A stretch of 30,069 bases of DNA from Zygnema cylindricum (GCA_037447655.1 JBBHKE010000072.1:45527-75595), one strand, 5' to 3'. Counted from the first letter of the stretch, positions 9,512 through 19,320 are shown. A program made the numbers and translations. Notes: generated from the sequence alone by a model not told the origin.

Positions 9512-10174
9512 CTCTAAGGTACCAATATTTAATGGAACAGGCTTCCTATACTGGGAAAGTATGATGATAGAAGCTCTATGCGAAAAAAGGTTTTGGGGGA
9601 TAGTGAGTGGATGATTGTCGCGTCCATCAAGTCTTGGAGTTCCTCCAGGGTTTGAAGGAAGCAGATTCACAAAGAAAGCCGGTCCATCTATAACGGAGGA
9701 GACAAAGGAAGGAGAGGTGGTGGACAAAGGAGCGGAGAATGAGACGACCACACCAATAGCAACTGGTTCACCATTCATGTCACCTATTCCGAGGAACGAG
9801 GAGAATGATACTCAAACCTAGGATTTCAACAATATGGCGGCAAAGCACTTCATCCTACGCCATCTTACTCAAGGACTTGCATGTCCTCATTTGCAGGTAT
9901 AGAGGGCATCTGATCTGTGGATGGCTCTCATAGAGAGGTACCGAAGTGGCACGATTCAGCAACAACAGTTGGCTGATCAAAAAGTTAAGGAATATGTATA
10001 TAAAGGGGGGAAAATGTTGGATTTTGGCAATGAGCTTGCTACACTCTTCATGGAGCTAGAGAGGGCGGGAAAAGATTTTAGTGAAAAAGAAAAGGTTAAC
10101 TGTTTACTGATGAATTTACCCGATGAGTTCGAGAACATAGTCAACCATGTGCAGGACTTGCCAGCCTCAAGGTG
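9501..10174 (+). pseudogene. gag: copia gag, N-terminal and central part (broken)
   Basis: The frame opens at the ATG at 9501, inside the PBS, and gives KVPIFNGTGFLYWESMM, the usual start of copia Gag. The next ATG (9561) is already inside the conserved part, so 9501 is the likely start. The frame continues through stops at 9612 (TGA), 9819 (TAG) and 9900 (TAG) to a conserved Gag core near 9921-10140, with DLWMALIERYRSG and LLMNLPDEFE. Around 10160-10175 the homology moves to another frame. Gag would form the virus-like particle; this copy cannot make an intact one. Confidence 0.85.
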
Positions 10175-10624
10175 GATTTGGAACTCAGTGGTAGGGATGA
10201 TTCTCGTTTGGGGGAATATGATTGAGATCCGAAGGGGAGGAAAGAGTCGCCAAGCCTTGGCAACTTTGACCGATTGGAGGAACAAAGATTCCCGGAAACC
10301 GGTCGGAAACTGTGGGGGAAGGGAGCAGAAAATCAGGCCGACGAGTTCCGACCAAGGGCTCCCAAAGGTTTATGTCATTTTTGTAAGAAATCAGGGCACT
10401 ATATGGCAGAGTGCAATAAGGTAACCGAGCTTCGGTTAAAGGAGGGGCAGACCGGTGGTACCCCGAGAGGAAAGAAAAAGGCCCTTGTGACACAGGTACA
10501 TGAGGCGGAATCCGAGGACGAGGACGATGAGCTCTTTTTGGATGAGGGGTTGGAGGCGAAAAACGAGGTCGAAATTCCACGAAGGCAAAAATGTGCTTAC
10601 GGTGGATTGAAAGGTGAAGCAGGT
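10171..10624 (+). pseudogene. gag: gag C-terminus with CCHC zinc knuckle (broken)
   Basis: This continues gag in the frame used by pol, with one stop (TGA) near 10220. The nucleic-acid-binding zinc knuckle CHFCKKSGHYMAEC at 10373-10414 has the canonical C-x2-C-x4-H-x4-C spacing and is intact. It is followed by a basic stretch (GGTPRGKKKAL) and a strongly acidic one (ESEDEDDELFLDE) before the protease. Gag and pol are in the same frame from here, as in single-ORF copia elements. Confidence 0.85.
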
Positions 10625-10957
10625 TGAATTATAGATACAGGTGCCTCCATGCACATGTGTAAGGATAGGCACCTGTTCACTAAGATAAGAAAGATTCCCA
10701 CTGTAGAGATAGAGTATGGGGATGGGAGGATAGTCACCACTACTCTTGTAGGATCGGTAGATCTGAAAGTGTTAGTAAAAGGAAAGACATCTATAGTAAC
10801 ACTTTCCGATGTATTGTTTATTCCGGAGCTGAACTAAAACCTCACCTCTGCATCTGTATTAGATGATAAAGGTTTTTTTACTAGCACTAGGGAAGGAGTC
10901 TTTACTGCTAGTTTTGAGGAGGATGTCTATTTCATTGCTGAGTAAGGTAGCCATGGG
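10625..10957 (+). pseudogene. pol: copia aspartic protease (broken)
   Basis: The active site DTGAS is intact at 10634-10648 (context IIDTGASMHMCKD). The codon at 10625-10627 is TGA where copia proteases normally have Trp (W-IID-GAS-HM), so it is probably a one-base TGG to TGA change. Further stops lie at 10835 (TAA, after FIPELN) and 10943 (TAA). The enzyme would cleave the Gag-Pol polyprotein; this copy is non-functional. Confidence 0.85.
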
Positions 10958-11875
10958 ATGTTTAGGCTGATTTTAAGTAATGAAACGAAGAAACTTTATT
11001 ATGCTGGTGTTCATGATATTATGATGTGGCATAAGAGGCTTGGGCATGCAAATCTAGATAAGTTAAGAGAGATGAAAAAGATGGGAGTGGTGGAAGGGAT
11101 TCAGTTTAGTGAGAGTGATAATATAAGAAATTGTAGTGGATGTGCTCAAGGTAAAGCACACGCATCACCTTTTCCTAAAACAACCACCTATAAGGGAGAA
11201 AAAATTATAGATCCAGTACACACAAATATTTGGGGACCGGCTAAAGTGCCCTCACCAGGGGGGAAGAGATTTATGATGACCATCACTGATGATTGATCTC
11301 GGTATTCTCGGGTGTATTTTCTGAAAAACAAGTCCGAAGCTCAGGATTGTTTTAGACAATATAAAGCATGGAGCGAAAAACTCCATGAAACTCCAATCAA
11401 GAGAAGGAGTGACAATGGTGGAGAGTATACTTCTAACCAGTTTGAGGATTTTTTGAGGGAAGATGGGGTTCAACACGAAAAGATAGTTCCAAAAAATCCG
11501 GAACAGAATGGGGTAGCTAAAAGGTTAAATAGAACACTAAGTGATAGTGTTAGAAGTATGTTGTCAGATAAGAAGATAGGAAAAAGGTTTAGGGCAGAAG
11601 CAATGAACTGTGCTAATTACCTCAAAAGTAGAGTTTTTACTTCAGCTATAAAAGATCAAACACCTTATTAGAGATGGACAGGCCGGAAACCAGACATATC
11701 TCACTTAAAGGTTTTCCGCAGTCAAGTATTTAGTCTAGATACAGATCGGTCTAATTGGAAGCTAGATCCTAAAGGAAAACCGGGATACTTATTCGGATAT
11801 GATGAGGATGTTAAAGGATATAGAGTTTATGATCTAAAAAGGGAAGATATAATCTTACTAAAGCATCTAGTAGTT
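10958..11875 (+). pseudogene. pol: copia integrase (broken, catalytic residues changed)
   Basis: The HHCC zinc-binding domain (WHKRLGHANLDKL, later CSGCAQGK) precedes the catalytic core. The first catalytic Asp, normally in HTD or HSD, is Asn here (HTNIWGP, AAT at 11225-11227). The second, in RSDNGGEY, is intact (GAC at 11411). The third, Glu in QNGVAER, is Lys (QNGVAKR, AAA at 11519-11521). Both changes are single G to A on the coding strand. Stops interrupt at 11294 (TGA) and 11669 (TAG, where TPYEAWTG is usual). The reading then continues through TGRKPDISHLKVF into the copia GKPGYLFGY region. Integrase would insert the cDNA; this one could not. Confidence 0.9.
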
Positions 11876-12187
11876 ATGGATGAAGGAAAGTCTGTGGATC
11901 CCTTCAAATATACAAAGTCAGTAAAAATCAGATTTGAGTCAGAAAATTCCGATGACTTTGAGCTTCCTATCTATCCAAGTTTTAGAGAAGATGACATTCT
12001 TGCAGGTACAAATCAGACCGAAAAGGACCTGGCTGTGGAAACTCCAGTGACAACTCTACCCGAAGCGGAAGACGTGGTGGAAATTGATTCGGAATCAAGG
12101 GATAGGGGAGAAGCCGAGATTGTTCGAAAGAATCCACGAGAACCATCTATTCCGGCCTCAGATTTTGAGGGGGGGGGGGAGAAGTAG
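11876..12187 (+). pseudogene. pol: copia integrase-RT linker (broken)
   Basis: An acidic linker between integrase and reverse transcriptase, open from 11876 to the stop at 12185. It ends in a run of about ten G at 12169-12179. Homology resumes in a different frame just after that run (RSSKRLQEK), so a slip in the G run is the likely frameshift. The linker is poorly conserved in all copia elements and assigned only by position. Confidence 0.7.
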
Positions 12188-12675
12188 CAAAAGATTGCAA
12201 GAAAAACAGGTTAATAACAAGGTAACAAAACTATCTCATCATGATGAACCTCAGACTTATCGAGAGGCAATGACTTGTCCAGAAAGAAATCGGTGGAAGA
12301 CAGCCATCAATGTGGAGATGGCCTCAATTATGGCAGCCGATACTTGGGAGCTGGTGGATTGTCCACCTAACCGAAAACCAATCAGTTGTAAGTGGGTTTT
12401 CAAGTTAAAACTGAACCTAGATAACACAATCAAGCGCTACAAGGCCAGATTAGTGGCAAAGGGATTTACACAAAAGGAGGGAATTGACTACGAGGAAACC
12501 TTTACCCCGGTCGTCAGATTTCCCTCCGTCCGCATACTTCTCAGTCTGGCAACAGCGGAAGACATGGAAGTGCACGAGATGGACATCAAGACAGCCATTT
12601 TGCATGGAGAATTGGAAGAGGAGATCTTCATGCGACAACCTGAAGGGTTGTGGAGGAAGGAGAGGAGAGTAAGGT
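12180..12675 (+). pseudogene. pol: copia reverse transcriptase, N-terminal half (broken)
   Basis: Carries the typical start of the copia RT domain: TWELVDCPPNRKPISCKWVF, then YKARLVAKGFTQKEGIDYEE, then TFTPVVRFPSVRILLSLA. The metal-binding Asp motif follows in MDIKTAILHGELEEEIFM, where Ile replaces the usual Phe after Ala. Homology leaves this frame near 12655 (after QPEGLW) and continues in another, so there is a small indel at about 12650-12670. Confidence 0.9.
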
Positions 12676-13160
12676 ATGCCGGCTGATTAAATCTCTTTAT
12701 GGTTTGAAACAGGCGCCTCGACAGTGGAATAAGAAGCTTGATAAGTTTCTTACCGGTCTGGGATATATCCGGATCAGCTCAGATCACTCAATCTATGTTT
12801 TCGAAGATGAGGAAGGTTTTATATTTATTGCAATTTATGTTGATGATTTGCTTGTTTTAAGTAAATCAATGGAAAAAATTAATAAATTGAAAACCGATCT
12901 TAAGGGGAGATTTGAAATGAAGGATATGGGGGAAGCAAAATATATTTTGGGAATTCAAGTAGAAAGAGACCGAAAAAGAAAGATTATAAGATTGACTAAA
13001 AAGGAAGTAATAGGGAACATGCTTGAAAAATTTTAGATGGATAAAGCTAATAGTTCTAAAACTCCAATGGAGTTGATGAAGGGAAGTGAGGGGAGTAAGG
13101 AAGAAGGAGTCATAGTCTTAGACGAGGAATTATCTCCTAAGAACAGAAGTTCATGCAGAC
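12655..13160 (+). pseudogene. pol: copia reverse transcriptase, C-terminal half (broken)
   Basis: Resumes with VCRLIKSLYGLKQAPRQWNK and carries the catalytic YVDD motif intact at 12836-12847 (IAIYVDDLLVLSK). It continues through FEMKDMGEAKYILGIQVERD. A stop (TAG) at 13034 interrupts where F-G-M is usual. A further frame change near 13140 leads into the next segment (TIPYKQVVGSLINFM). Confidence 0.9.
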
Positions 13161-13848
13161 TATTCCTTACAAGCAAGTAGTGGGAAGTCTAATCAATTTT
13201 ATGAATTGTACCCGGTCGGATTGAGCTGCAGCTGTAGGAGTGCTGGGTAGAAGTCTAAATGCTCCCACTAAGAGGGATTGGGAGGCAGCTAAGAGAGTCC
13301 TTAGATATTTGATAGGAACTAGGGATCTATGGTTGCATTTGGGTGGGGAGAATACTGACATCACTACTTGGAGTGATGCCAGTTATGGTGATGCTCCGAT
13401 GAGGAGATGCACTTCTAGATATGTATTATATGTGGGTGATGGTGCTTGATGTTGGAGTAGCAAATAGCAAAAAGTTATTGCTCAGTCCACCATGGAGGCT
13501 GAGTATATGGCCTCTTGCTCTGCTGTAAAAGAATTGATGTGGGTCAAGTCTTTGGTTGGTGAGCTTGGTCACCTTAAGAGTGGTGTGCATAATTTTTTTT
13601 GTGATAATCAGGCAGCAATCGCTATTTCTGCCAATCCTAAACATCATTTTAAAGCCAAACACATGGACATTAGACTCAACTTTGTTAAAGAGAAAGTAGA
13701 AAACAAAATAATCAGTTTAGAGTACCGACCAGAGAGTGAGATGGTAACATATATGATGACCAAACCTGTGCCTTCCCCTAAGCTAATTTTCTGCAGGGAG
13801 AAGTGTGGTCTGAAATTAAAGATTGACAAGAAAATAAGGGGATTGTAG
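13150..13848 (+). pseudogene. pol: copia RNase H and pol C-terminus (broken)
   Basis: Begins with the RT connection (YKQVVGSLINFMNCTRSD), broken by TGA at 13222 where DIAAAVG is expected. The RNase H domain follows: TTWSDASYGD, then STMEAEYMASCSA, FFCDNQAAIAI and KAKHMDIRLNFV, so the acidic active-site residues are present. Stops at 13447 and 13465 interrupt the loop before CWSSK. The final stop, TAG at 13846-13848, lies inside the first five bases of the 3' LTR. Confidence 0.9.
13828..13842 (+). other. Polypurine tract
   Basis: AAGAAAATAAGGGGA, purine except for one T, directly before the 3' LTR. This is the expected primer site for plus-strand cDNA synthesis. A single T (13843) separates it from the LTR start. 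Confidence 0.75.
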
Positions 13849-14927
13849 AAATTAATGGTCTGTTTAAAGTATTTTCTAGATCTAAATATAAATATAGAAA
13901 GAAGCCGAGGCAGTCTACCTCTAACTTCTCTCTCCAACTCTCAAACTTGTCGGAGTCACTGGGAAGTTGAAGAGGAAGCTAGAGCCATGGCTACCTAGGC
14001 TATCCAGAGGTTTACGGGAAATATATATATTAGTTTATTTACCGTTAGGGGTTTATTTACTAAAAGAATATATGATTACACCAGGATTTGATCATAGAAC
14101 CTGCCGGACGGTAAATAACTGGTAGCCGGTAGCCTTAACCGTTAAGTCTAGCCATAGTGTTACGTACTATAGGGTTTGATAATTAGTTAAACATTAATAC
14201 GTAGGATAGTTCATTTAACTGAAACAGTTTTACGGGAGACATAGATCCAGTAATGTAAAAGTACGGATTACGGTACGGATAAGAAACGAATACTGTGTAT
14301 TTATTTCTTTAGCGAAATGAATACCGCACATGTATTTATTACGGCTACGATTAAATGTGAATTTAATCGGACGGCCGGAATTAAACGCCGAGATCGCGGA
14401 AAAGGATTTCAACGGTTTCTGGTCATTGCCACATCGGATGACACGTGGCGGAATGACACGTGGCGGAATGACATTTGATCGCGGCATATTCGAGGATTAA
14501 GGGAGCGAATCCGGATATACCACGTGTCGACATTTAGGCCATATCGTACAGTGTACGTACAGAAAGTACACCGGCTGCTGTACTTTTGTGTACGGAAGTG
14601 TAATCTGATAGGCTCCGTACATCAGTAGATAGAGTCTGTGAGAGAGATAGGACTTAGGAAAATTAGGAGATAGGACCCTCTCTCCTAGAGAGCTTCTGTA
14701 CAAAAGGTCAACTTTGACCCTCTATAACTTATGCTCAGGGGAGCAAATTCAGAGATTCTTTTTGCTATCGACTCAGGGGAGTCTAGCCTTCACGAGGTGA
14801 AGTTGGTCAGAGTTTTTGTCTGCCAGGGTGGCAGTTGTTCTTGCTGAAACACAAAGGGGTCAGGGTTATCCTAGATGCTTCTTGGAAGTTATCCACTCTG
14901 AGGACTTATGGAGGTCCCAGAGTTTCA
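13844..14927 (+). repeat. 3' LTR (1,084 bp)
   Basis: Has the same TGTAGAAATT and AGTTTCA ends as the 5' LTR. It differs mainly by about 60 scattered substitutions, small indels and a 15 bp tandem duplication at 14440-14469 (GACACGTGGCGGAAT twice) that adds a second ACACGTGGC box. The antisense tRNA-like boxes are also here, at 14084-14154. The first bases encode the pol stop codon. Confidence 0.95.
14440..14469 (+). promoter_or_regulatory. Duplicated G-box/ABRE-like motif in 3' LTR
   Basis: Two perfect copies of a 15 base unit, each containing ACACGTGGC, the core recognised by plant bZIP factors of the abscisic acid and stress pathways. The 5' LTR has one copy. Confidence 0.6.
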
Positions 14928-14932
14928 AGCAT
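14928..14932 (+). repeat. Target-site duplication AGCAT (right)
   Basis: Matches 8420-8424 exactly and abuts the 3' LTR. Confidence 0.9.
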
Positions 14933-16224
14933 GACGTCACAATGTCACAAAACCTTAAACATCTATAATGTCACAAAAAAATAGTTGTCTGGAAACCGTA
15001 GAGTTTTTGTAAACCTCAACAATTATATAAAGTTTGTTATTCATCTACAACCACCAAATGTATATTAAATTATAATAAACGGAGAGGATTTAGTTCGTAT
15101 TATGGAGAGGAACAACGTTTTTTTTTTCTTGCACATGAGACAAATGAATAAAAAGGTTATTCATTATTTAAACGAAGTTCTTTCTATGTGATTATATAGT
15201 TTGCATTTTAGAAATAACATTATTTTGTCTTGGTTTTTTTTATACTCTGGATCGGCAAACGGCCATTCATGTAGTTCTCTTATCTCGTTTGCTTTTACTT
15301 TTTTTTCCTCCCCTTTTAAATCTCTTCATAATCTTTCATTTTACGCACGTGTTAACATTATTTTTTCTTAACATAAGATCATATGTTATTTTAAATTTGA
15401 TTATGTATTAACATGTTATCTCACATTTTACCATTTTTTTTCTCTTTTGATCTTTTTCTTGTTATATCCTCTCACCTAAGGTCTCGTGTTTGTTCCATTT
15501 ATTGGTAGTTTACTTGTATTATCCCTTGCGTCTTCAAATGAAAGTTATAAAACGTTAGTTAACTCTTTGAGATTCTCTCGTAATTTCCTTTAAATTTCCC
15601 CATATTTTTTATTTTTTGTCAGATAATGTCATTTGTTATATCATTCGGTTTTTTCTAATTTTTTTTTTTTTTTTTTTTTTTTTAAATCGTGAAATTATAT
15701 CAAGGTTAATCATACCTTCACTAAACCCCTCACTACTTTTTATTTGCTAATATTTTATGGTTTTTATGGTATTTACTTGTTTGATTTCTCATCTATTCTC
15801 TTGTGTGTCTTATAATTTCTTTTAATTACTTAATTTTCCCATATTTTGTAAATTTCGACTTTTGTCTACTCATATTTACCTAAATCCTTTCATTATATGC
15901 CATATGTTTTGCATATTATCATCCTACACACGTACATAAGATATATAATATATTGGTGATGTCTAATATAGATGATGCGTTATATGGTGCTAATGATACA
16001 ATGATACATTTACCAATATTCAATAAAAAAAATTGGTCGTTTATTTAAACTTGACTGTTTTCATTATGACAATCGATGTTTAGTATATATTTCCATACTT
16101 TTACGACCTAACCAAAACAATCTTTTTTGCTCGAGCAAATAATTATTGCTTTGAAAACCACTCTCTTTCTTTGCCGCCTTTTGCTTTGTTTTGGTATTCT
16201 ACTTCTCAAGAGCATAAAAAAAAC
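14933..16224 (+). other. T-rich gene-free stretch
   Basis: No coding region. The first 60 bases continue the repeat that received the copia element. The remainder is strongly biased towards T on the plus strand, with many short T runs and one of 25 T at 15659-15683. This could be old retroposed or intron-like DNA, but no ends or target duplications were found. Confidence 0.4.
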
Positions 16225-16500
16225 GTTGTCAGGGTGTGCCCATGTGTTAAATTGTTTTTTTTTGTTATTTTCCTCCAAACTTTAGTTCGCGACGATAACT
16301 TGTTTACCATAAGAAAAATATGTAAAACCACAATATAATAGACGCCATTTTCATACTTTCTATGCACGCGAGTTTCAATGCCTTTTGTACTCAATTTCCA
16401 TGTCTTCATTTTTTTTACCAACATGCACGCGATTATGGTTTATCCGGAAAATTTAACTCGAAACCTTACGAGTTTATTTTACTTAAAAGCAACGCTCAAA
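16225..16500 (+). repeat. Diverged repeat related to 7346-7660
   Basis: Shares collinear short blocks with 7346-7660 (GTCAGGGTGTG, TTTTCCTCCAAA, CGCGACGA, CAACATGCACGCG). Read together with 16775-16925, it appears to be a second, unoccupied copy of the region that holds the copia element. Confidence 0.5.
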
Positions 16501-16774
16501 TAATGAATGATTAACGTATCCATGGATTTTACATTTTGAGCACAAAAGATGTATTAATTTTTTTCTATAAGCGTCTCGTGCTTGAATAGCAAAATTTTTA
16601 GGGGTCGTGGACTTCCATTTAATTCATGGGTCAATGCAAAGGGTTTTGTTGCCATCGCCTCTTTGTCTTTCTCACACTACTACTTTCAGTTCACACTCTT
16701 TAAAATGAAACATCACAATATTAGACTAAAATGAAAGAGCATTATTTTTTAAACTATCTTTACACGTAAATCCA

Positions 16775-16925
16775 TAGCAAGTTAGGTGATAAAATATAAA
16801 AATCAGAATTCGAAAGCCATAGCGCTATGGAATTAGCGACGTTGATATTTTTACAAGTGAGCATGACCTCAAGTTAAAAGACCCTACATATATAAAATGT
16901 CACAAAAAACTATAAATTTTAAAAG
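16775..16925 (+). repeat. Paralogous empty site of the copia insertion
   Basis: Similar to 8330-8424 joined to 14933-14985. TATGGAATTAGCGACGT and GAGCATGAC occur here with a single AGCAT (16860-16864), followed by ATGTCACAAAAA as in the right flank of the element. It confirms the element boundaries independently of the LTRs. Confidence 0.6.
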
Positions 16926-17870
16926 CGTCACTATTTATTTATATGCCACCAATCGGCGTAAGTTTTATAGTCGCCTATAATCATTACAACTACAGTAGTG
17001 TTGTGTGTAGACAAATTTATTATTGTGGTCAAATATTAAATTTATTAAATATTGAACAGTTAAAGTTCCAGATATATTGTTTCGAGAACAAGAAAAAATA
17101 TCGCGATGTAAATAGTAGGAGAAAGAGGTTCGTCCAAATATAGTACGATAATAATTGAAAGAAAGGTTCCCATTTCTTTGGAGAAATAGTCAAAAGTGGG
17201 TACCCGAATCCGTACCCTTTCCATTCCAAGTCGGCCGCGTCTGATCCGTAACGGATTCGGGTGCCAAATTATGAAGGTCGATTAGATTCGGTCGGGTGAT
17301 TAAAAAAAAGAAAATATGGGTACAGTCGAGCAAGCAAAAAACATTTTTTTTGAAGGTTTTGTAGGTACCTACTACTACATTGTGTATCGCTTATAATGTT
17401 AAGCAATTATTAGTGTTTAAAATAAAATAGTGTTATTGGGGCTATATTGGGTTTCATGACCTCGCCCCAATAAAACATTCACTCTAATTTGTACATCGAA
17501 CATGAACTAGGATACACATTCCCACCCTGTAGCCCCTCCACCCTGTGTTCACATATTCAATGTTTGAATGTGTGAGAACTTGTTTGCGTGATTTCGCTCT
17601 TCTTTATTACTAAAAATCAACTTTGAGAGGGTTATCCTGTGTCAACACTAATCAATTTATGGTTTCGACGTCGATTTGTTGACCTTTTTTTTGTAAGTTT
17701 TTACCGATAACGAACAGTTTTAGTACGAAATGGTACATATCATTTACTACACTGTTTATAAACCAACCAAACTAGAGTCAATGACGCATAAAACCGTACC
17801 TTTATTAAGGTAAAGAAACAATTCAAAATCTTAGTTATATTTAAGGTTTAAGGGTCAAAATTTAGGGGCG
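16926..17870. other. Gene-free repeat-derived sequence
   Basis: No coding region. Bases 17242-17335 (GATCCGTAACGGATTCGGG and following) match 19321-19420. A hairpin with GGGGC/GCCCC arms (about 17436-17470) sits within TATTGGGGC...GCCCCAATA. Confidence 0.4.
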
Positions 17871-17898
17871 CGGATATAGTGTTATTAGCACTATAAGT

Positions 17899-17932
17899 GA
17901 TTCACGGTGTACTGCACAGCACACCGTGAATC
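17899..17932. repeat. Perfect 12 bp-arm hairpin at MITE junction
   Basis: GATTCACGGTGT (17899-17910) and ACACCGTGAATC (17921-17932) are perfect inverted copies around a 10 base loop. The right arm is the start of the MITE at 17921. The left arm looks like the end of another, degraded copy of the same family, so two elements lie end to end. Confidence 0.7.
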
Positions 17933-18916
17933 TCTAATATAAGTATTGTGTATCGGTAAAACATTTATCGCAATAACAAAGATACCGATAGTTATCGGTT
18001 ATCAAATGGTCAGAGGTCCGGATATATCGGTCTGAGACCAGCACATTCCATATTGGCGATAACTTTAAAAATTATAGTATGTACTTTATAATATACTGTA
18101 TTATATTATTGACTATATACAGCGTGGTATGCCACGTGTATAATTTTGTTCCGTTCGTTGTTTAACTGAAATTTATGATGGATAACGCGACACATAAACG
18201 TTGACAAATTTAAAACAATAGTTTATAGTTATAACATTGTAGTACCGAAACGAAAAATAAAAACTACATTGTAAATTTGTAAAATCATTTTTTCTCGAAA
18301 ACCAGACGAGCAGACGAACAAAGCAAATAAACAAATTTGTCAGATTGTCGCCATTAACTATCATTTATAAAAAAATAACAGTAAAAATGACATTCTGAAA
18401 AGGGTACCCAAGTAACCCCATTAAATTATAAATATTGATTTTTATCGAATCGGGGGAAAATGGATCCGTCGCGCGTCTGGGGAATAACACGTATAGTTGA
18501 GTTTACTAGCCGTACATTTATATGTAAATTTCGTACTAATATCGCTGATAGTATTAGATATCAGTGTCATTGTCGATAATAGCGATAAATATCGGGTATA
18601 TATCGGCGGTAACACCAATAACGATATATTGTACCAATATGTCGATTATCGGCTACCCGAAAAAAACCCCATATCAGTTATCAACAAATCCTTATCGATA
18701 CACAACACTACTAATAGTGTTATTTTTTTTGTCGTTTCTTAAAACATCTTTTCTCATTGCGCACATTTCAGATTGTGGATCTGACGGTTGCAATTTAAAG
18801 ATAACATTCTCAGCTTCCGATAGGCAGTCTCAAATCGATAATTTGACAAACAAACATGGAGAAAAAATGTTTTAAGTGGCGAAAATATTGTTAACACTAA
18901 TAGTGTTTCACGATGT
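17921..18916. mobile_element. MITE split by an hAT-like insertion
   Basis: Left part 17921-17940 and right part 18711-18916 together form a MITE of about 220 bp. Its inverted repeat runs ACACCGTGAATC, CTAATAGTGTTA, then CTTAAAACATCTTTTCTC on the left and the complement on the right, over about 60 bases. The inner part is the reverse complement of 1826-1911. The interruption at 17941-18710 is the hAT-like copy B. Confidence 0.75.
17941..18710. mobile_element. hAT-like non-autonomous DNA transposon, copy B
   Basis: A 770 bp relative of copy A (692-1564). The left 264 and right 240 bases align with copy A, including the TATCG-rich ends and GGAATAACACGTA near 18481. The interior (about 18205-18470) is AT-rich and unrelated. 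Flanking CTAATAT and CTAATAGT form an imperfect target duplication. Removing one copy restores the continuity of the surrounding MITE, which confirms the boundary. No transposase. Confidence 0.8.
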
Positions 18917-19064
18917 AGTGTCCATAGTATCCAACATTATTGTATTTGGTACTTGTAGAAAGAAAAAAAATAACCTGATTATTTTTAATTTCACCAGAAG
19001 AGAGATCGCAAAAAGACGAGGTAGATGAACTTTTTTTTTTCAAATGGGGATGTACCACTAGATT
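18917..19064. other. Short spacer, nothing recognised
   Basis: AT-rich with an A run and a T run. No feature is supported. Confidence 0.3.
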
Positions 19065-19272
19065 TGTACTTATTGGGGTACGGCTATTCGCGAGAAATCG
19101 AGTTTCGGTTAACTTCTTTTTTCAGGAAATGCATATCTGGTTACCAATAACAATTTAAGAGGGTGCAATATCCTGGCCGGATTTCGGGTGTTCTTATTTT
19201 GAAAAAAATGAAAATGTCAGTTTCGGATTGTTGAAATTTTGACTTTTGTGGCTTCTGCTCCGGGCAGAGGTC
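19065..19272 (+). repeat. Interspersed repeat, paired with 20430-20630
   Basis: Shares CGCGAGAAATCGAG, TTCGGTTAA, TTTTGAAAAAAA and GAAATTTTGACTTTTG in the same order with 20430-20630. The copies are diverged and have no coding capacity. The GGTCGGTT-rich style resembles non-coding repeats common in plant genomes, but no family is assigned. Confidence 0.65.
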
Positions 19273-19320
19273 GCAAACGGTCAATTGAAACCGTGACCGA
19301 CCGTTAACCGATCGCCCGCG

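Larger units (their letters stand above)
8425..14927 (+). mobile_element. Ty1/copia LTR retrotransposon, full length, inactive
   Basis: The 6,503 bp element has two long direct LTRs, a PBS, gag-PR-IN-RT-RH order (integrase before reverse transcriptase, diagnostic of Ty1/copia), a purine tract and a 5 bp target duplication. All coding parts are interrupted: at least eleven in-frame stops and several frameshifts. Two integrase catalytic residues are altered. The LTRs differ at roughly 60 of about 1,070 aligned positions by hand count (near 6%), so the insertion is not recent. Both ends and both target duplications are intact, so it has not recombined to a solo LTR. Confidence 0.95.

Noticed and set aside
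12185-12187. Programmed frameshift at the pol G run
   Set aside because: The element has many other stops and frameshifts, so ordinary mutation explains this one. Kept only as a point to compare across copies.
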